Below are positions 9,803-18,003 of a stretch of 64,000 bases of DNA, piece by piece. Source of the DNA: Bradyrhizobium sp. Rc3b (GTDB lineage Bacteria; Pseudomonadota; Alphaproteobacteria; Rhizobiales; Xanthobacteraceae); contig NZ_FOUS01000017.1 in assembly GCF_900114915.1 (NCBI RefSeq), forward strand, positions 1 to 64,000, given 5' to 3'. Under the pieces are notes generated by a model, which saw only the letters and a program-made list of their open reading frames with translations, made no database searches and had not been told where the DNA came from. Made by a program: the position numbers and the translations under genes. Numbering within the stretch: the stretch's first letter is position 1; each line of letters begins with the position of its first letter.

Positions 9803-10094
9803 GAAAGAGTTCGTTAGCTTTCTTGTGGCTTGCTGGGAGCGTGCCGATTACCGCTGATTACGGCACACGGAATGGGAATGTCGGCCCCGGCTGTTTCTCC
9901 CAACCTGCGGCTGGGGCCGTTTTGAACTTTCGCTGCATCGTTCAACCCGGTCCACAACCATGTTTAGAGGCATTGCCATCGCGCTATTTGGAATGGGCAT
10001 CTTTTCGCAGCTTGATCGAGCGTTCTTCTATGGTCGCAATACCGACGCCGCGCTCAAGCTTGCGCGGGAGATTGGCCGAGGCTTTGGGCTGTAG
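9803..10094 (+). repeat. Conserved leader plus 44-aa ORF, copy 1
   Basis: About 290 bases match 26663-26947 in the same orientation. The leader contains GTGCCG...CGGCAC (9841-9866), a possible hairpin with a 14-nt loop. A second hairpin, CGGCCCC...GGGGCCG followed by TTTT, lies around 9880-9921. The 44-aa ORF starts about 40 nt further on. The leader is as well conserved as the ORF. Confidence 0.75.
9960..10094 (+). CDS. 44-aa conserved small membrane-type protein, copy 1
   Basis: The frame reads MFRGIAIALFGMGIFSQLD, then AFFYGRNTDAALKLAREI and a Gly-rich end. The first ~15 residues are hydrophobic, so it may be membrane-inserted or a short exported peptide. The copy at 26813 differs at several third codon positions but at few residues, which indicates selection on the protein. 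It sits behind a structured, equally conserved leader. Function unknown. Confidence 0.65.
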   Translation: MFRGIAIALFGMGIFSQLDRAFFYGRNTDAALKLAREIGRGFGL

Positions 10095-10280
10095 GTCAGC
10101 CGCGCTCCGCTCGAGATCGCTCGGGGACTACTAATTCAACAATATTGGTTACTGCGGACTTTCGGCCAAACGACAACGGCCGTCAGCACGCGCCTAGAGC
10201 CGCCGGCTATGTCAGCTATCGTCAGTTCTGAGCGTCGGAGGATTGATCGGAATCAACCCGAAATCACAGTATTGGAACGC

Positions 10281-11131
10281 CTATAGCTCCGGACCAGAAA
10301 GTCCCACCTCTCGCTCAGCGCGAAGGATGTTGCCATAGAGACTGCCGATCCATTGTCTTCCGCTCGAGGTTACATTCAAATAGCGGATGGCAGTTTGGAC
10401 GTGCGGTGCGACCTTGGTCCAGTAGAACTGAGGATATTTGTACACCACGTCCGCGGGTGTGGTGTATCCGAGCGACTTGTTGAGTCCTATCTCCTCGAAC
10501 TCGTAGAACAGCGCATTTGATTTCTTCATGTAATTCGGGTCGCCGAGCTGACCGATCAGGCGCGAAGCAACAAACCTTCCTCTTCATCAAGGTCATCGTT
10601 GAGTTCGTTCGCTGATCCGTCTGCATAAGGAAAACGAGTGTATTCGATGGCTTGGGTAACGCGAGCAGCGTCAATTTCGTCAACTGCGTCGAGACGCTCC
10701 ATGGCGAATAATTTTGAACGGTCGACATGATAGGGCGCAAGCGCTGCATCGGAAGAGCCGATCGGTAACTCAACCGTTCGGCCGGTACCATCAACCACAT
10801 AGGCACCGTCCTGGTCTCCGTGAACTATTCCCCGAACGTAGCCAATATCGTGAAGCAGGCACGCCAGGATGAAGTGAGCATAGTCGCTAGCCGTCGTTGG
10901 CCTAAGAAGGGAGCGCCCGATCAGGATGTCATGCCCCACCAGCGTGACCAACAAGGTGTGCTCGACGTTGTGGTAGAGTGCATCGCTGTTACCAATACAT
11001 TCCAGGGCCAGCTTTGCTGCATAGGGCAGCAATTCTGGCAAGCTGGCGTGGGACGAGCCGAAGCGACCGCTTGTCTCCGAGATCAGGAACGCACCAAGAG
11101 CCTGGGACGTCAGTTCTGGGATTGTTATCAT
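10281..11131 (-). pseudogene. HD-domain metal-dependent phosphohydrolase, frameshifted
   Basis: The 5' part (11131 down to about 10556) encodes an HD-domain protein with YHNVEHTLLV and LLHDIGYVRG motifs, which supply metal-binding His/Asp. It ends at a TGA just after EEEGLLLRA. The homologous continuation (LIGQLGDPNYMKKSNALFYE) resumes immediately in another frame and runs to 10281. The break at about 10556-10560 is therefore a small indel, either a genuine frameshift or a sequencing error. HD proteins of this type hydrolyse phosphoesters; the substrate is unknown. An FNR/FixK-type box lies about 100 bases upstream. Confidence 0.75.
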
Positions 11132-11232
11132 GAGCAATCTCTCACTTTGGCGGCGAACCTTCAGCAGGCCTTCTGCAGGATCGGGAGGGAGAGGACGACC
11201 TTAATAGTTTGAAGCCAAAGGATGGGTGATAA

Positions 11233-11246
11233 TTGACTTAGATCAA
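11233..11246 (-). promoter_or_regulatory. FNR/FixK-type box upstream of the HD gene
   Basis: TTGACTTAGATCAA fits the TTGA-N6-TCAA dyad used by FNR/FixK regulators in rhizobia. It is centred about 108 bases before the HD gene ATG at 11131. That leaves room for activation from -40 and a short 5' UTR. Microaerobic control is inferred from the site alone. Confidence 0.5.
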
Positions 11247-11679
11247 CAGCAGCGACGCCGCACTACGCATGTGCCCAGTGGCGACTTCCGCTGAGGGTCA
11301 CACGCGGCGGTCAGGAAGCCCTAGCCCGCGTCCGCTCTGCCTCCCAAAACCGACATTGCGAATGCCTCGGCCCGGTTCGGCTAAGGGCCAGAAAGGAATC
11401 CCAACCTGTCCTGCCCACGTTCACTTCGCCGGGAGCGAACATCGAGGTCGAGGCGCCCGACCTCAGCTTCGGCCCCATCAAAAGGTACGGGAGAGGTCTC
11501 CGCGGCAGCCGATCTTCGGGGAGTGTTTATGCGCTTCTCGCGCGGATCGCCTCATTCTCAAGCCCAAATAAGAGAACGAGAAGTTCGCGAGGGGGCGCAT
11601 GTAGCCCTCGTGAGTAAAGGCCTCCAGCGTCATTGCGGCAGACCCGCGCGGAAACGCCGCGCCGGCTCTGCTCTTTCAT
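11247..11679. other. Region without a recognisable gene
   Basis: Several frames of 60-100 codons are open here, but their composition (Pro/Arg/Ser/His-rich, no hydrophobic core) is that of GC-rich shadow frames. I see no conserved motif. Confidence 0.4.
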
Positions 11680-11868
11680 TTACCCCTTTTGTTTTTCTTC
11701 TGCGCTTTTTCCATCGGAGCTTTTAGAGCGTTCCTCGAAGCGATCAGCGCCCTTGCCTAGATCGTGCCCCGTCTTGCTCTCGTTTTTCGCTTCTTCCTTG
11801 GCAGTTGCCTCGCGCAAGCCTTCAGCGGCCCGTTCCCCCGCCTTTGATGATTTTCGTTCGTCATCCAT
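11680..11868 (-). CDS. Highly charged small protein (62 aa)
   Basis: The ATG at 11868 is preceded at ideal spacing by AAGGAG, which fixes the start. The product (MDDERKSSKAGERAAEGL...) is almost entirely Lys, Glu, Asp, Ser, Gly and Ala, with no hydrophobic segment, so it is probably intrinsically disordered. Such hydrophilic peptides are often stress-related, but no family is recognised. Confidence 0.6.
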   Translation of the reverse strand: MDDERKSSKAGERAAEGLREATAKEEAKNESKTGHDLGKGADRFEERSKSSDGKSAEEKQKG

Positions 11869-12770
11869 TTGCTGCTCCTTACCGATAAAGACACCCGTCC
11901 AGGAATACTTCCTTGTCTCTCTCATCAGCCGCAACAATTTCCAATCAGATCGCCCGGACATTGTTCCAGTTCCGTTGAAGCTAGGTGCGCCTCCTGGCGT
12001 AAACCTCAGTCGAGGCGCGCGGTCCCTAATCAGCGCAAAGCCGATATCGAAGTTACAAACAGTATGCCCGCCCTGGATTAAGTGAGTATAGGTCAGCTGT
12101 GCGTCGCGCGCGATGCATTGTCGCGCGCCGAGAAATACTGCATCGCAAATGGGAGCGAGATTATAAGGAGCTGAGGTCTGCTCAGAGTCAGAGGTGGACG
12201 AACGAAGCTAGACCGGCAACTGCCCGTTCTCCCGTTGAAGCGGATCCTTGCTCCGTGCTCAACCGGGGCAGCTTCGGGCTAAAAACTGACATCGTCAGGG
12301 CCTTCCGCCGTCCCCCATCCTATCGCTCGTTTTCCCGCTCACGCGTGTCGCTGAGGCCCCGACGCGGAATTGCTGGCTCCCCTGGGGAGCTTGCTCACCA
12401 GCACATAACAAAAAAGCCCCGCGGTCAAAGCGCCGTTGTGCCACCTCGTTGCAGGAGGTCTGGAAGTGAACCTTGCCAAACTGCTCGTCAGTCCCATCTT
12501 CTGCGCGGGCGGCAGGCGTGCCGGAGACCGAGCCCAAGGTAGACGGTTCTCAAGGCGAGCGCGCGCATCGGCCCCTCCGTTTCTGTCCAGAAAAAATGGT
12601 CAGATGGCGCTGATAAAAGTTAGGGCGCCGAAGTTCGTAATGCTGAAGTTGGCGATGGCAATTGCCATTGTTGGGATTTGCCCATTCGTGATGCGAGTCA
12701 ATAGGAGCGTGCGGATTTGTGTTGGGGAAGCACGTCTGTCAGACTCCATCCGCCCGCCAGCGAGATCCTG
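11869..12770. other. Region without a confident gene
   Basis: Most frames look non-coding. One 3' frame (ATG 12604, stop 12769-12771) includes a hydrophobic stretch, FVMLKLAMAIAIVGICPFVM, and could encode a ~55-aa membrane peptide, but it lacks a clear ribosome site. A GC-rich run followed by six T on the minus strand near 12410-12425 looks terminator-like but has no complete stem. Confidence 0.3.
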
Positions 12771-12875
12771 ATGGATGGCGAAGCTTGTCCGCTATTCCAC
12801 CTCACCAATTTGCCGCTGGAATACTGGCAGGCGCTCCTCGACGATCCACGCTTCGGCCTGTCGGGCAAACTCTAG
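12771..12875 (+). CDS. Possible 34-aa peptide straddling the repeat boundary
   Basis: An ATG at 12771 opens MDGEACPLFHLTNLPLEYWQ and continues through the repeated sequence to FGLSGKL and a stop. The same tail is in the first repeat copy, but there the frame is closed by a TAG at 2791 with no start. Either the tail is the C-terminal remnant of a longer gene carried with the repeat, or this copy encodes a short peptide. Confidence 0.3.
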   Translation: MDGEACPLFHLTNLPLEYWQALLDDPRFGLSGKL

Positions 12876-13159
12876 ATGGCACCCGTAAATTTCCCAATGT
12901 TGCCTGCCTCGGGCCGGCGGCAAGATGACAACATGAAAGCATCGAAGCCGAAGGAATGGAGCGACCTCGAACGCAGGAAGCTTTCGGCAATGAGCCGCCG
13001 GCGGTACGGCGCGGCGGAGATTGCCGCGGCCCTTCGCCGGCATGTCGGCTCAGTCAAGCGGATGGCGCGAGAAATGGGGTTACTTCTGAAAAAATGACGA
13101 TCGGACGAATTTCATCGATCTCTTGCAAGAAAAAACGCCTGTCCGCGTTCGACCGATGC
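12800..13159. repeat. Direct repeat copy B (360 bp)
   Basis: This is nearly identical (four substitutions) to 2805-3164, about 10 kb away in the same orientation, and carries the second SANT-like gene. An IS66 transposase remnant begins about 70 bases downstream. Confidence 0.9.
12933..13097 (+). CDS. Myb/SANT-like small DNA-binding protein (54 aa), copy B
   Basis: It is identical to the copy at 2938 except for one Thr-to-Ala change after RRKLS. It has the same helix-turn-helix-like core (YGAAEIAAALRRHVGSVKRM). The near-identity of coding and flanking sequence indicates a recent segmental duplication rather than selection on the protein alone. Function is inferred only from fold resemblance. 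Confidence 0.6.
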   Translation: MKASKPKEWSDLERRKLSAMSRRRYGAAEIAAALRRHVGSVKRMAREMGLLLKK

Positions 13160-13229
13160 GGGGGGCTGAGATGCGGCATCTTACGGAGGATCGCATCAGG
13201 CTCATTCGTTGTAGGAGCGGCGGCGCTCT

Positions 13230-13560
13230 GTTTTGACCGATTCGTTCGACAAACAACGGCGCGCCCGCTCGATCTGTGCTTCGGTGGCGCGCATCGAACT
13301 CCATACCAACACCGTTGAGCGCGGCCGATCACGCTCGGCCGCAAAAACCTTGTTTGACGAGTCCGAGGGCGGCGCCGGCCGCTGGGCATCCGTCTGCTCC
13401 CTCATCGCCACCGGTAGGCTAAACATGTCGAGCCCTTCGCCTATCTCCAGGACGTGCTCGAGCGCATGTCTGATGGGGATCCCATTAGCCGCCCCATGAG
13501 CTCCCACCCTGGAACTGGCGACCACGGACCGCCGTCAACTGACATCACGTGTCAGAAATG
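13230..13560 (+). pseudogene. IS66-family transposase (TnpC) C-terminal remnant
   Basis: Two adjacent frames together give RIELHTNTVERG, GGAGRWASVCSLIATGRLN and VEPFAYLQDVLERMSDGDPI. These match the C-terminal signature of IS66 transposases (DxNTVERAIRP, GGxxRWA...SLIxTAKLN, VEPFAYLxDVLxR). The N-terminus and catalytic region are absent, and a frameshift sits after TGRLN near 13420. No inverted repeats are recognised. It marks past IS activity beside repeat copy B. Confidence 0.7.
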
Positions 13561-13837
13561 GGCGCTTACGCCTCAGCAGCGAAAAGGCACTGGTCTTGGA
13601 GGTGCTGATCGCTGCAACTGATGGACACGCGCCCCCAGCATTTCACGACCGGGCATCGACTTATCGATCGGAATTTCGTCAGCGAACGACGTTGCGCCAC
13701 GTGCAACGCCTGAACGTCGAACGCCGCCGCGAGCACCTCAAGCGGGCTTACGCCTCCCCGAACAGTAGCGCGAGCGGAGCTACCATGATTTCCAGACCCT
13801 CTGGACAGCCTCGTTTGTAACCTGATATCATGCTCCA

Positions 13838-14473
13838 ATGACTGCCTACAAGCGCAACCAGGTCAAGGACGCCATTGTGGCGGGGCTCGGCGCCAATGAC
13901 GCCAAGTCAGAGGCGAACCTGGTGACGCGCCTAAAACGCCTGTTGGACACCGACCGTGCGTTGGAGGTGCGTCCGCAATCGAACCGGCCCGAACTGGCTA
14001 ACTACGCTTTTGTTACTGGCGATGCTCCGGGCAAGGGCGGTGAGATCCAGTTTTCGGAATATGAGAGCTTTGCCTTGCTGATCGGCTTGCAAATGCTCAA
14101 TCACAGATGGCCACAGAAGTTTGTCGTCGAATCGTTGCGGCGCATCAGGCCGGCGCTGGAACGCCAGCACAAAAAGATCATGAGGCTCGATCGCGCCAAG
14201 TTGTTCGATCCGGATCAGATCCGGCTGCAAGCCAAACCTGGGAGCCTAGCTTTGGCCACGAACTCACCGGTAATTTTACTAATTTGGTCGGATCAACGGA
14301 CAGCGGAAGACCCCGCCCCGAACGTTGAGATTTTCGAGGACCCGAGCGCGGCGTTCAAGCGTGGGATTGAAAAGCCGGGCCGTTCCATGACCTGGCTCGA
14401 ACTCACGCGATCAGCACACGCATTGTCAGAACAGCTAGCCAAAACGCGACCGCGCAAGCGAGGACGCAGCTGA
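13838..14473 (+). CDS. Hypothetical protein (211 aa)
   Basis: A soluble protein beginning MTAYKRNQVKDAIVAGLGAN, with a conserved-looking KSEANLVTRLKRLLDTDRAL segment, a central FSEYESFALLIGLQMLNHRWPQ, and a basic tail (KTRPRKRGRS). The N-terminal helices resemble a regulator or DNA-associated module, but I do not recognise the family. There are no membrane segments or signal peptide. It is followed within 30 bases by two mini-ORFs and the methyltransferase gene, so it probably belongs to the same accessory unit. Confidence 0.7.
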   Translation: MTAYKRNQVKDAIVAGLGANDAKSEANLVTRLKRLLDTDRALEVRPQSNRPELANYAFVTGDAPGKGGEIQFSEYESFALLIGLQMLNHRWPQKFVVESLRRIRPALERQHKKIMRLDRAKLFDPDQIRLQAKPGSLALATNSPVILLIWSDQRTAEDPAPNVEIFEDPSAAFKRGIEKPGRSMTWLELTRSAHALSEQLAKTRPRKRGRS

Positions 14474-14498
14474 ACCTCCGCATAGAAGGAGAAGGACC

Positions 14499-14612
14499 AT
14501 GCACTCACCTTTAATTGAACCCCATATCAACGCTTCAAACCAGGTTGGCGCGACTGGTGGGCTCGCGAAGCCACCGCGGCCACGGACGCGCGCATACGGG
14601 CGAGCGGACTGA
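14499..14612 (+). CDS. Mini-ORF 1 upstream of the methyltransferase (37 aa)
   Basis: The ATG at 14499 follows a strong Shine-Dalgarno (GAAGGAGAAGGACC). The product starts MHSPLIEPHINASNQ. Its first 15 residues align with those of the next mini-ORF (MHARSIETYIDVSNK), and the DNA is similar too, so the two are tandem paralogues. The tail is Pro/Arg-rich. It could be a leader peptide or a decayed small gene. Confidence 0.5.
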   Translation: MHSPLIEPHINASNQVGATGGLAKPPRPRTRAYGRAD

Positions 14613-14634
14613 ATGAGCCGAAGGGAAAAGTACG

Positions 14635-14859
14635 ATGCACGCACGTTCAATTGAAACCTATATCGATGTTTCTAACAAGCTCGCACGCGACCCAACATCC
14701 GCGCTGCGGCGCCAAGGTCAACCCAAAGGAGTAAATCATGACGACATCATCGAAGCACAACGAGGTCTTCACAGAAGTGGGACCGGTCGAGCGGCTTGCC
14801 ATCGATGCAATTTCGCTGCCGCGGCGATTGGTCCGCAAACACACCGATCGCCACAATAA
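14635..14859 (+). CDS. Mini-ORF 2, paralogue of ORF 1, overlapping the methyltransferase start
   Basis: The ATG at 14635 follows GAAGGGAAAAG. The product starts MHARSIETYIDVSNK, paralogous to the preceding mini-ORF. It runs on for 74 codons, overlapping the methyltransferase gene (start 14738) in another frame. The last half has antisense-like composition (GRAACHRCNFAAAA), so the true gene may be a truncated copy. It may influence translation of the methyltransferase, whose own AAAGGAG site lies inside it. Confidence 0.4.
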   Translation: MHARSIETYIDVSNKLARDPTSALRRQGQPKGVNHDDIIEAQRGLHRSGTGRAACHRCNFAAAAIGPQTHRSPQ

Positions 14860-16099
14860 ACAATACGCGAAATGCATCGAGGCACTGGGCTTGATCAGCC
14901 CTGTTATCATCGATTCTGCGGGCGTGATCGTGGCCGGTTTGATCTGGTATCTTGGCGCGCTGCAGCTTGGCTTACGCTACCTCTCGGTCATCCGGGTCAC
15001 GCATCTCACTCCCGAAAAACTCGAACTCTATCGGATTGCTGAGCAGCGGCTCGGCGAGCTAGCGCCTTGGGACGATCGCGCCGTTGCAGAAACCTTCAAG
15101 GAGCTCTCTGAGCTCGACCTCGGGTTCAGTCTCGAGGTCGCGGGCTTCTCCCAGGGAGAGATCGATTTTCGCATCGAGAACCTCGAATCTCTGCAGGTTG
15201 AGCCGTCTCCTGACCCAGCCGACATCGTTCCTGCGGCTCTCCCGACCACGGTCTCGGCTCTCAACGATCTCTGGCAAGCCGGACCACATCGGATAATGTG
15301 CCAAAGCGCGCTGCAGTCCGATTCATTCTCCACCCTCATGGCCGGCGCGCGCGCCCGCGCCGTGATCACCGATCCGCCGTTCAATGTCCCCATTCAAGGG
15401 CACGTCTCGGGCAAAGGACGCATTCGCCACCCCGAGTTTGCGATGGCGTCCGGCGAAATGTCCAACGAGGAGTTTACCGCATTCCTGAACGGCTATCTTC
15501 GCCGCTCGACCGAGCACCTCTCCCAGGGATCCCTCCTCTACATCTTCATGGATTGGCGTCATTCCGCCGAGATTCTTGCTGCCGCTACGCAAATTGGACT
15601 CGAGCTCAAGAACATATGCGCGTGGGTCAAATCAAACGCTGGCATGGGATCACTTTATCGCAGCCAGCACGAATTCGTCTTTGTCTTTAAGCACGGCAAG
15701 GTGCCCCATCGCAACAACGTCGAGCTCGGCCGACATGGTCGCTTCAGAACCAATGTATGGCAATATCCAGGATGCAACAGCTTCGAACGGAGGGGCGAAG
15801 AAGGTAACCTGCTTGCCTTGCACCCAACAGTGAAGCCGGTCCAGTTGCTTGCCGATGCAATCCTCGACTGCACGGAACGCAATGACATTGTTTTGGACAA
15901 CTTCCTGGGCAGCGGCTCGACGTTGCTGGCAGCCGAAAGGGTCGGCCGGCGCCTCTATGCGACGGAGCTAGAGCCGCGTTACGTTGACGTCGCGATAAGG
16001 CGCTGGCAACGCCACACCGGGCAAAGCGCTGTCCATGTCCCAACCGGGCGCCTGTTCGACGAGATCGCCGCAGACAAGCAACGGGAGTGCGCGGAATGA
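14738..16099 (+). CDS. ParB-domain DNA methyltransferase (N4/N6, beta class)
   Basis: The 453-residue product has an N-terminal ParB/Srx-like domain (about 15-130; PVERLAIDAISL, ALGLISPVIIDSAGVIVAG) followed by an S-adenosylmethionine-dependent methyltransferase. Catalytic motif IV, DPPFN, is at 212, before the SAM-binding FLGSGST (about 389), which is the beta-class order. HPTVKPVQLL precedes the latter. It should methylate an exocyclic amino group of A or C in a DNA site; specificity is unknown. AAAGGAG before the ATG supports the start. ParB-fused methylases of this kind are common in prophages and integrative elements of alphaproteobacteria. The stop overlaps the next start (ATGA). Confidence 0.92.
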   Translation: MTTSSKHNEVFTEVGPVERLAIDAISLPRRLVRKHTDRHNKQYAKCIEALGLISPVIIDSAGVIVAGLIWYLGALQLGLRYLSVIRVTHLTPEKLELYRIAEQRLGELAPWDDRAVAETFKELSELDLGFSLEVAGFSQGEIDFRIENLESLQVEPSPDPADIVPAALPTTVSALNDLWQAGPHRIMCQSALQSDSFSTLMAGARARAVITDPPFNVPIQGHVSGKGRIRHPEFAMASGEMSNEEFTAFLNGYLRRSTEHLSQGSLLYIFMDWRHSAEILAAATQIGLELKNICAWVKSNAGMGSLYRSQHEFVFVFKHGKVPHRNNVELGRHGRFRTNVWQYPGCNSFERRGEEGNLLALHPTVKPVQLLADAILDCTERNDIVLDNFLGSGSTLLAAERVGRRLYATELEPRYVDVAIRRWQRHTGQSAVHVPTGRLFDEIAADKQRECAE

Positions 16100-16521
16100 C
16101 CAAGCGCAACTCCGAAAACTACTCAGTTGGCTACGGAAAACCTCCGAAAGAGCGACGCTTCAAGCCGGGCCAGTCCGGCAATCCACGCGGCAGGCCGAAA
16201 AAATGTCTCTCTTTGATTGAACTTTTTGCGCGGGAGTTGAAGCGGGAGCGAACCATTGTCGAAGATGGACAGCGATTGCGCATCCAGACAGACGAAGTAT
16301 TGGTGAAGCGAGTAGTCGATCTCGCGGTCAAGGGCAACGAGAAAGTCTTGAGGATGACAATGAAACTGATCGAGCAAATTCGCGAAATCGAAAGTGCAAG
16401 AATCGAACGCGATTATGACGCGAGGTCGATAGAGGAGATAAGGGCCGACTTCAATCGGATGCGGGAAACAACGCTGGCCGACCTCACCCGCGCCAAGGGG
16501 ATTGACGATTCTTTTCCGTAG
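16096..16521 (+). CDS. DUF5681-type protein (141 aa)
   Basis: The start is set by an ATGA overlap with the methyltransferase stop. The N-terminus, YSVGYGKPPKERRFKPGQSG then NPRGRPKK, is the hallmark of DUF5681 proteins. The rest is charged and helical (LFARELKRERTIVEDGQ, KVLRMTMKLIEQI). DUF5681 genes often lie next to ParB-methylases and phage packaging genes; the basic GRPKK segment suggests nucleic-acid contact. Translational coupling indicates a functional link to the methylase, but the biochemical role is unknown. Confidence 0.85.
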   Translation: MTKRNSENYSVGYGKPPKERRFKPGQSGNPRGRPKKCLSLIELFARELKRERTIVEDGQRLRIQTDEVLVKRVVDLAVKGNEKVLRMTMKLIEQIREIESARIERDYDARSIEEIRADFNRMRETTLADLTRAKGIDDSFP

Positions 16522-16600
16522 TCCGGAGAAGATTCAGTGGATCGCTGTCCGGGCCAGCGTGCAGCCTCGCGCTGAGTCGTCTCTGATCGATCGCGGGTGG

Positions 16601-17530
16601 CTAGGTGAGCCTCTCCATCACCCAATCGTGCAGCCCGAGCCGCATGATGGTCGAACCTAACTCGCGACCGGTCCAGACGTGAATGTCAGAGCGGTCGTCA
16701 GGGGCGCTCAGCGCCCCCTTTGGCGAATGACAAATGAAGAAGAACCGGTCGAACTGCTCGGTGGCGTCCATCCGGCGGATATAGGCATCCAAGGTCTTTT
16801 GGCTGGCGGCCGACTTGACCTGAACTGCTGCCCGCTCGTTGATCACCGCATGCTCCAGCTCGAGATCGACCAGCTTCTTGGTGCCGCCGAGCACGGAGAC
16901 GCGGTTCCAGCCACTGCGCGCAAAGATGATGTCAACAAGGGTTTCGAAATCGGCCCAGTGCAGCAGCTGCAGGGCCTCGATCGTCACCTCGAGCAGCGCG
17001 GTTCGGGCTTGGCTCGCCTTTGCGACGATCGGCTCCTCGATGCCATTGATCCGCCGTAGCAGGTAGTCCTGCGCTTTGACGGCGCAGATCGTCCGACGAT
17101 AGCTTGCGACCTTGGTTAGCTTGGTGCTCAGCGAATTTATTTTGAGCGGGGTCCCATTGATGTCGGTGTTGCGCCACCCGGCGATGGCCTTCCTGAAGCG
17201 TTCGCCTGCACGCGTTGGTTCAGGTTTGACCCAGGTGACCTCTCGCTCCGCAAACGTCCACCACAAATGATCGCGCGCGATTGTGATCCAAAGACACCTT
17301 TCGTCCAATTCGTAGAAGTCGGCGACTTCCTGCGCGTCGCGCCCCGCCGCTTGTGGCGATCGGCCCAGCGCAATCAGATGCGCGATGATCTTCGCCCGGT
17401 TGCCGTCAACGGCAAGTTCATGGCTGACCGAACCATAGCCGAAGTGCAGCTCAGCGCGGTCCAGGCTGTTCTCCCAGCGGCCGCCGGCGCCGAGCTTGAT
17501 GTACCGAACCGTTGTCGCTGAAACCTTCAT
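16601..17530 (-). CDS. Mrr-like restriction endonuclease-fold protein
   Basis: The 309-residue product has an N-terminal domain (VRYIKLGAGGRWENSLDRAE, then LWITIARDHLWWTFAEREV) and a C-terminal PD-(D/E)XK-like region: ADFETLVDIIFARSGWNRVS, then DLELEH and AAVQVKS with the catalytic-type QVK Lys near 239. This is the pattern of Mrr_cat-type nucleases, so it is likely a DNA endonuclease, perhaps modification-dependent. The ATG at 17530 is preferred; a GTG at 17554 is possible. It lies divergently from the XRE regulator at 17645 and convergently with the methyltransferase operon. Specificity is unknown. Confidence 0.75.
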   Translation of the reverse strand: MKVSATTVRYIKLGAGGRWENSLDRAELHFGYGSVSHELAVDGNRAKIIAHLIALGRSPQAAGRDAQEVADFYELDERCLWITIARDHLWWTFAEREVTWVKPEPTRAGERFRKAIAGWRNTDINGTPLKINSLSTKLTKVASYRRTICAVKAQDYLLRRINGIEEPIVAKASQARTALLEVTIEALQLLHWADFETLVDIIFARSGWNRVSVLGGTKKLVDLELEHAVINERAAVQVKSAASQKTLDAYIRRMDATEQFDRFFFICHSPKGALSAPDDRSDIHVWTGRELGSTIMRLGLHDWVMERLT

Positions 17531-17644
17531 CAGGTGCCCCGTAGCTGCCGCCACTGATAGCTCGGGCCGCCAAATTTATCCAGTTTTGGGATAATCCATC
17601 TTCGGGATCAAATTGACCGCCGCCGATTCCCTGGCCCGGCGGTC

Positions 17645-17911
17645 ATGCAGAAGTCCCTAAGATCCGCGCAACATGCCCGCCTGATCGAACTTCTTGTCGC
17701 AGCGCGACAGCAGGCCGGCATCCGCCAGCATGCATTGGCCAAGAAGCTCGGCCGGCCGCAATCGTTCATCGCCAAATACGAAGGCGGCGAACGGCGGATC
17801 GACGTCGTGGAATTTGTCGCCATCGCCCAGGCGCTGGGCGTTGATCCGTTAAAGTTGTTTCGCGACTTTCTGTCGGCTCGTGGTTCGGCGCCGAAGCATC
17901 CCAGGCGCTAA
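17645..17911 (+). CDS. XRE-family transcriptional regulator (88 aa)
   Basis: A single helix-turn-helix domain spans about residues 12-65 (LIELLVAARQQAGIRQHALA, KKLGRPQSFIAKYEGGERRI), typical of the Cro/CI and C-protein class. A short basic tail follows. It is transcribed away from the Mrr-like nuclease gene with about 115 bases between starts. That is the usual layout for a regulator controlling its divergent neighbour, as C proteins do in restriction-modification loci. The control target is inferred. Confidence 0.85.
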   Translation: MQKSLRSAQHARLIELLVAARQQAGIRQHALAKKLGRPQSFIAKYEGGERRIDVVEFVAIAQALGVDPLKLFRDFLSARGSAPKHPRR

Positions 17912-18003
17912 GCCCATCACCTTCGGTACGCAGTGGAGGAGCTTTGCCGCAGCACCACAGGGCCATTCGACCGAAAGTGCAGAACGAAGCCAAGTGACCA
18001 GGC

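Noticed and set aside
12400..12430. T-run after a GC-rich stretch on the minus strand, terminator-like
   Set aside because: No matching 5' arm for a stable stem and no confident gene ending just upstream.
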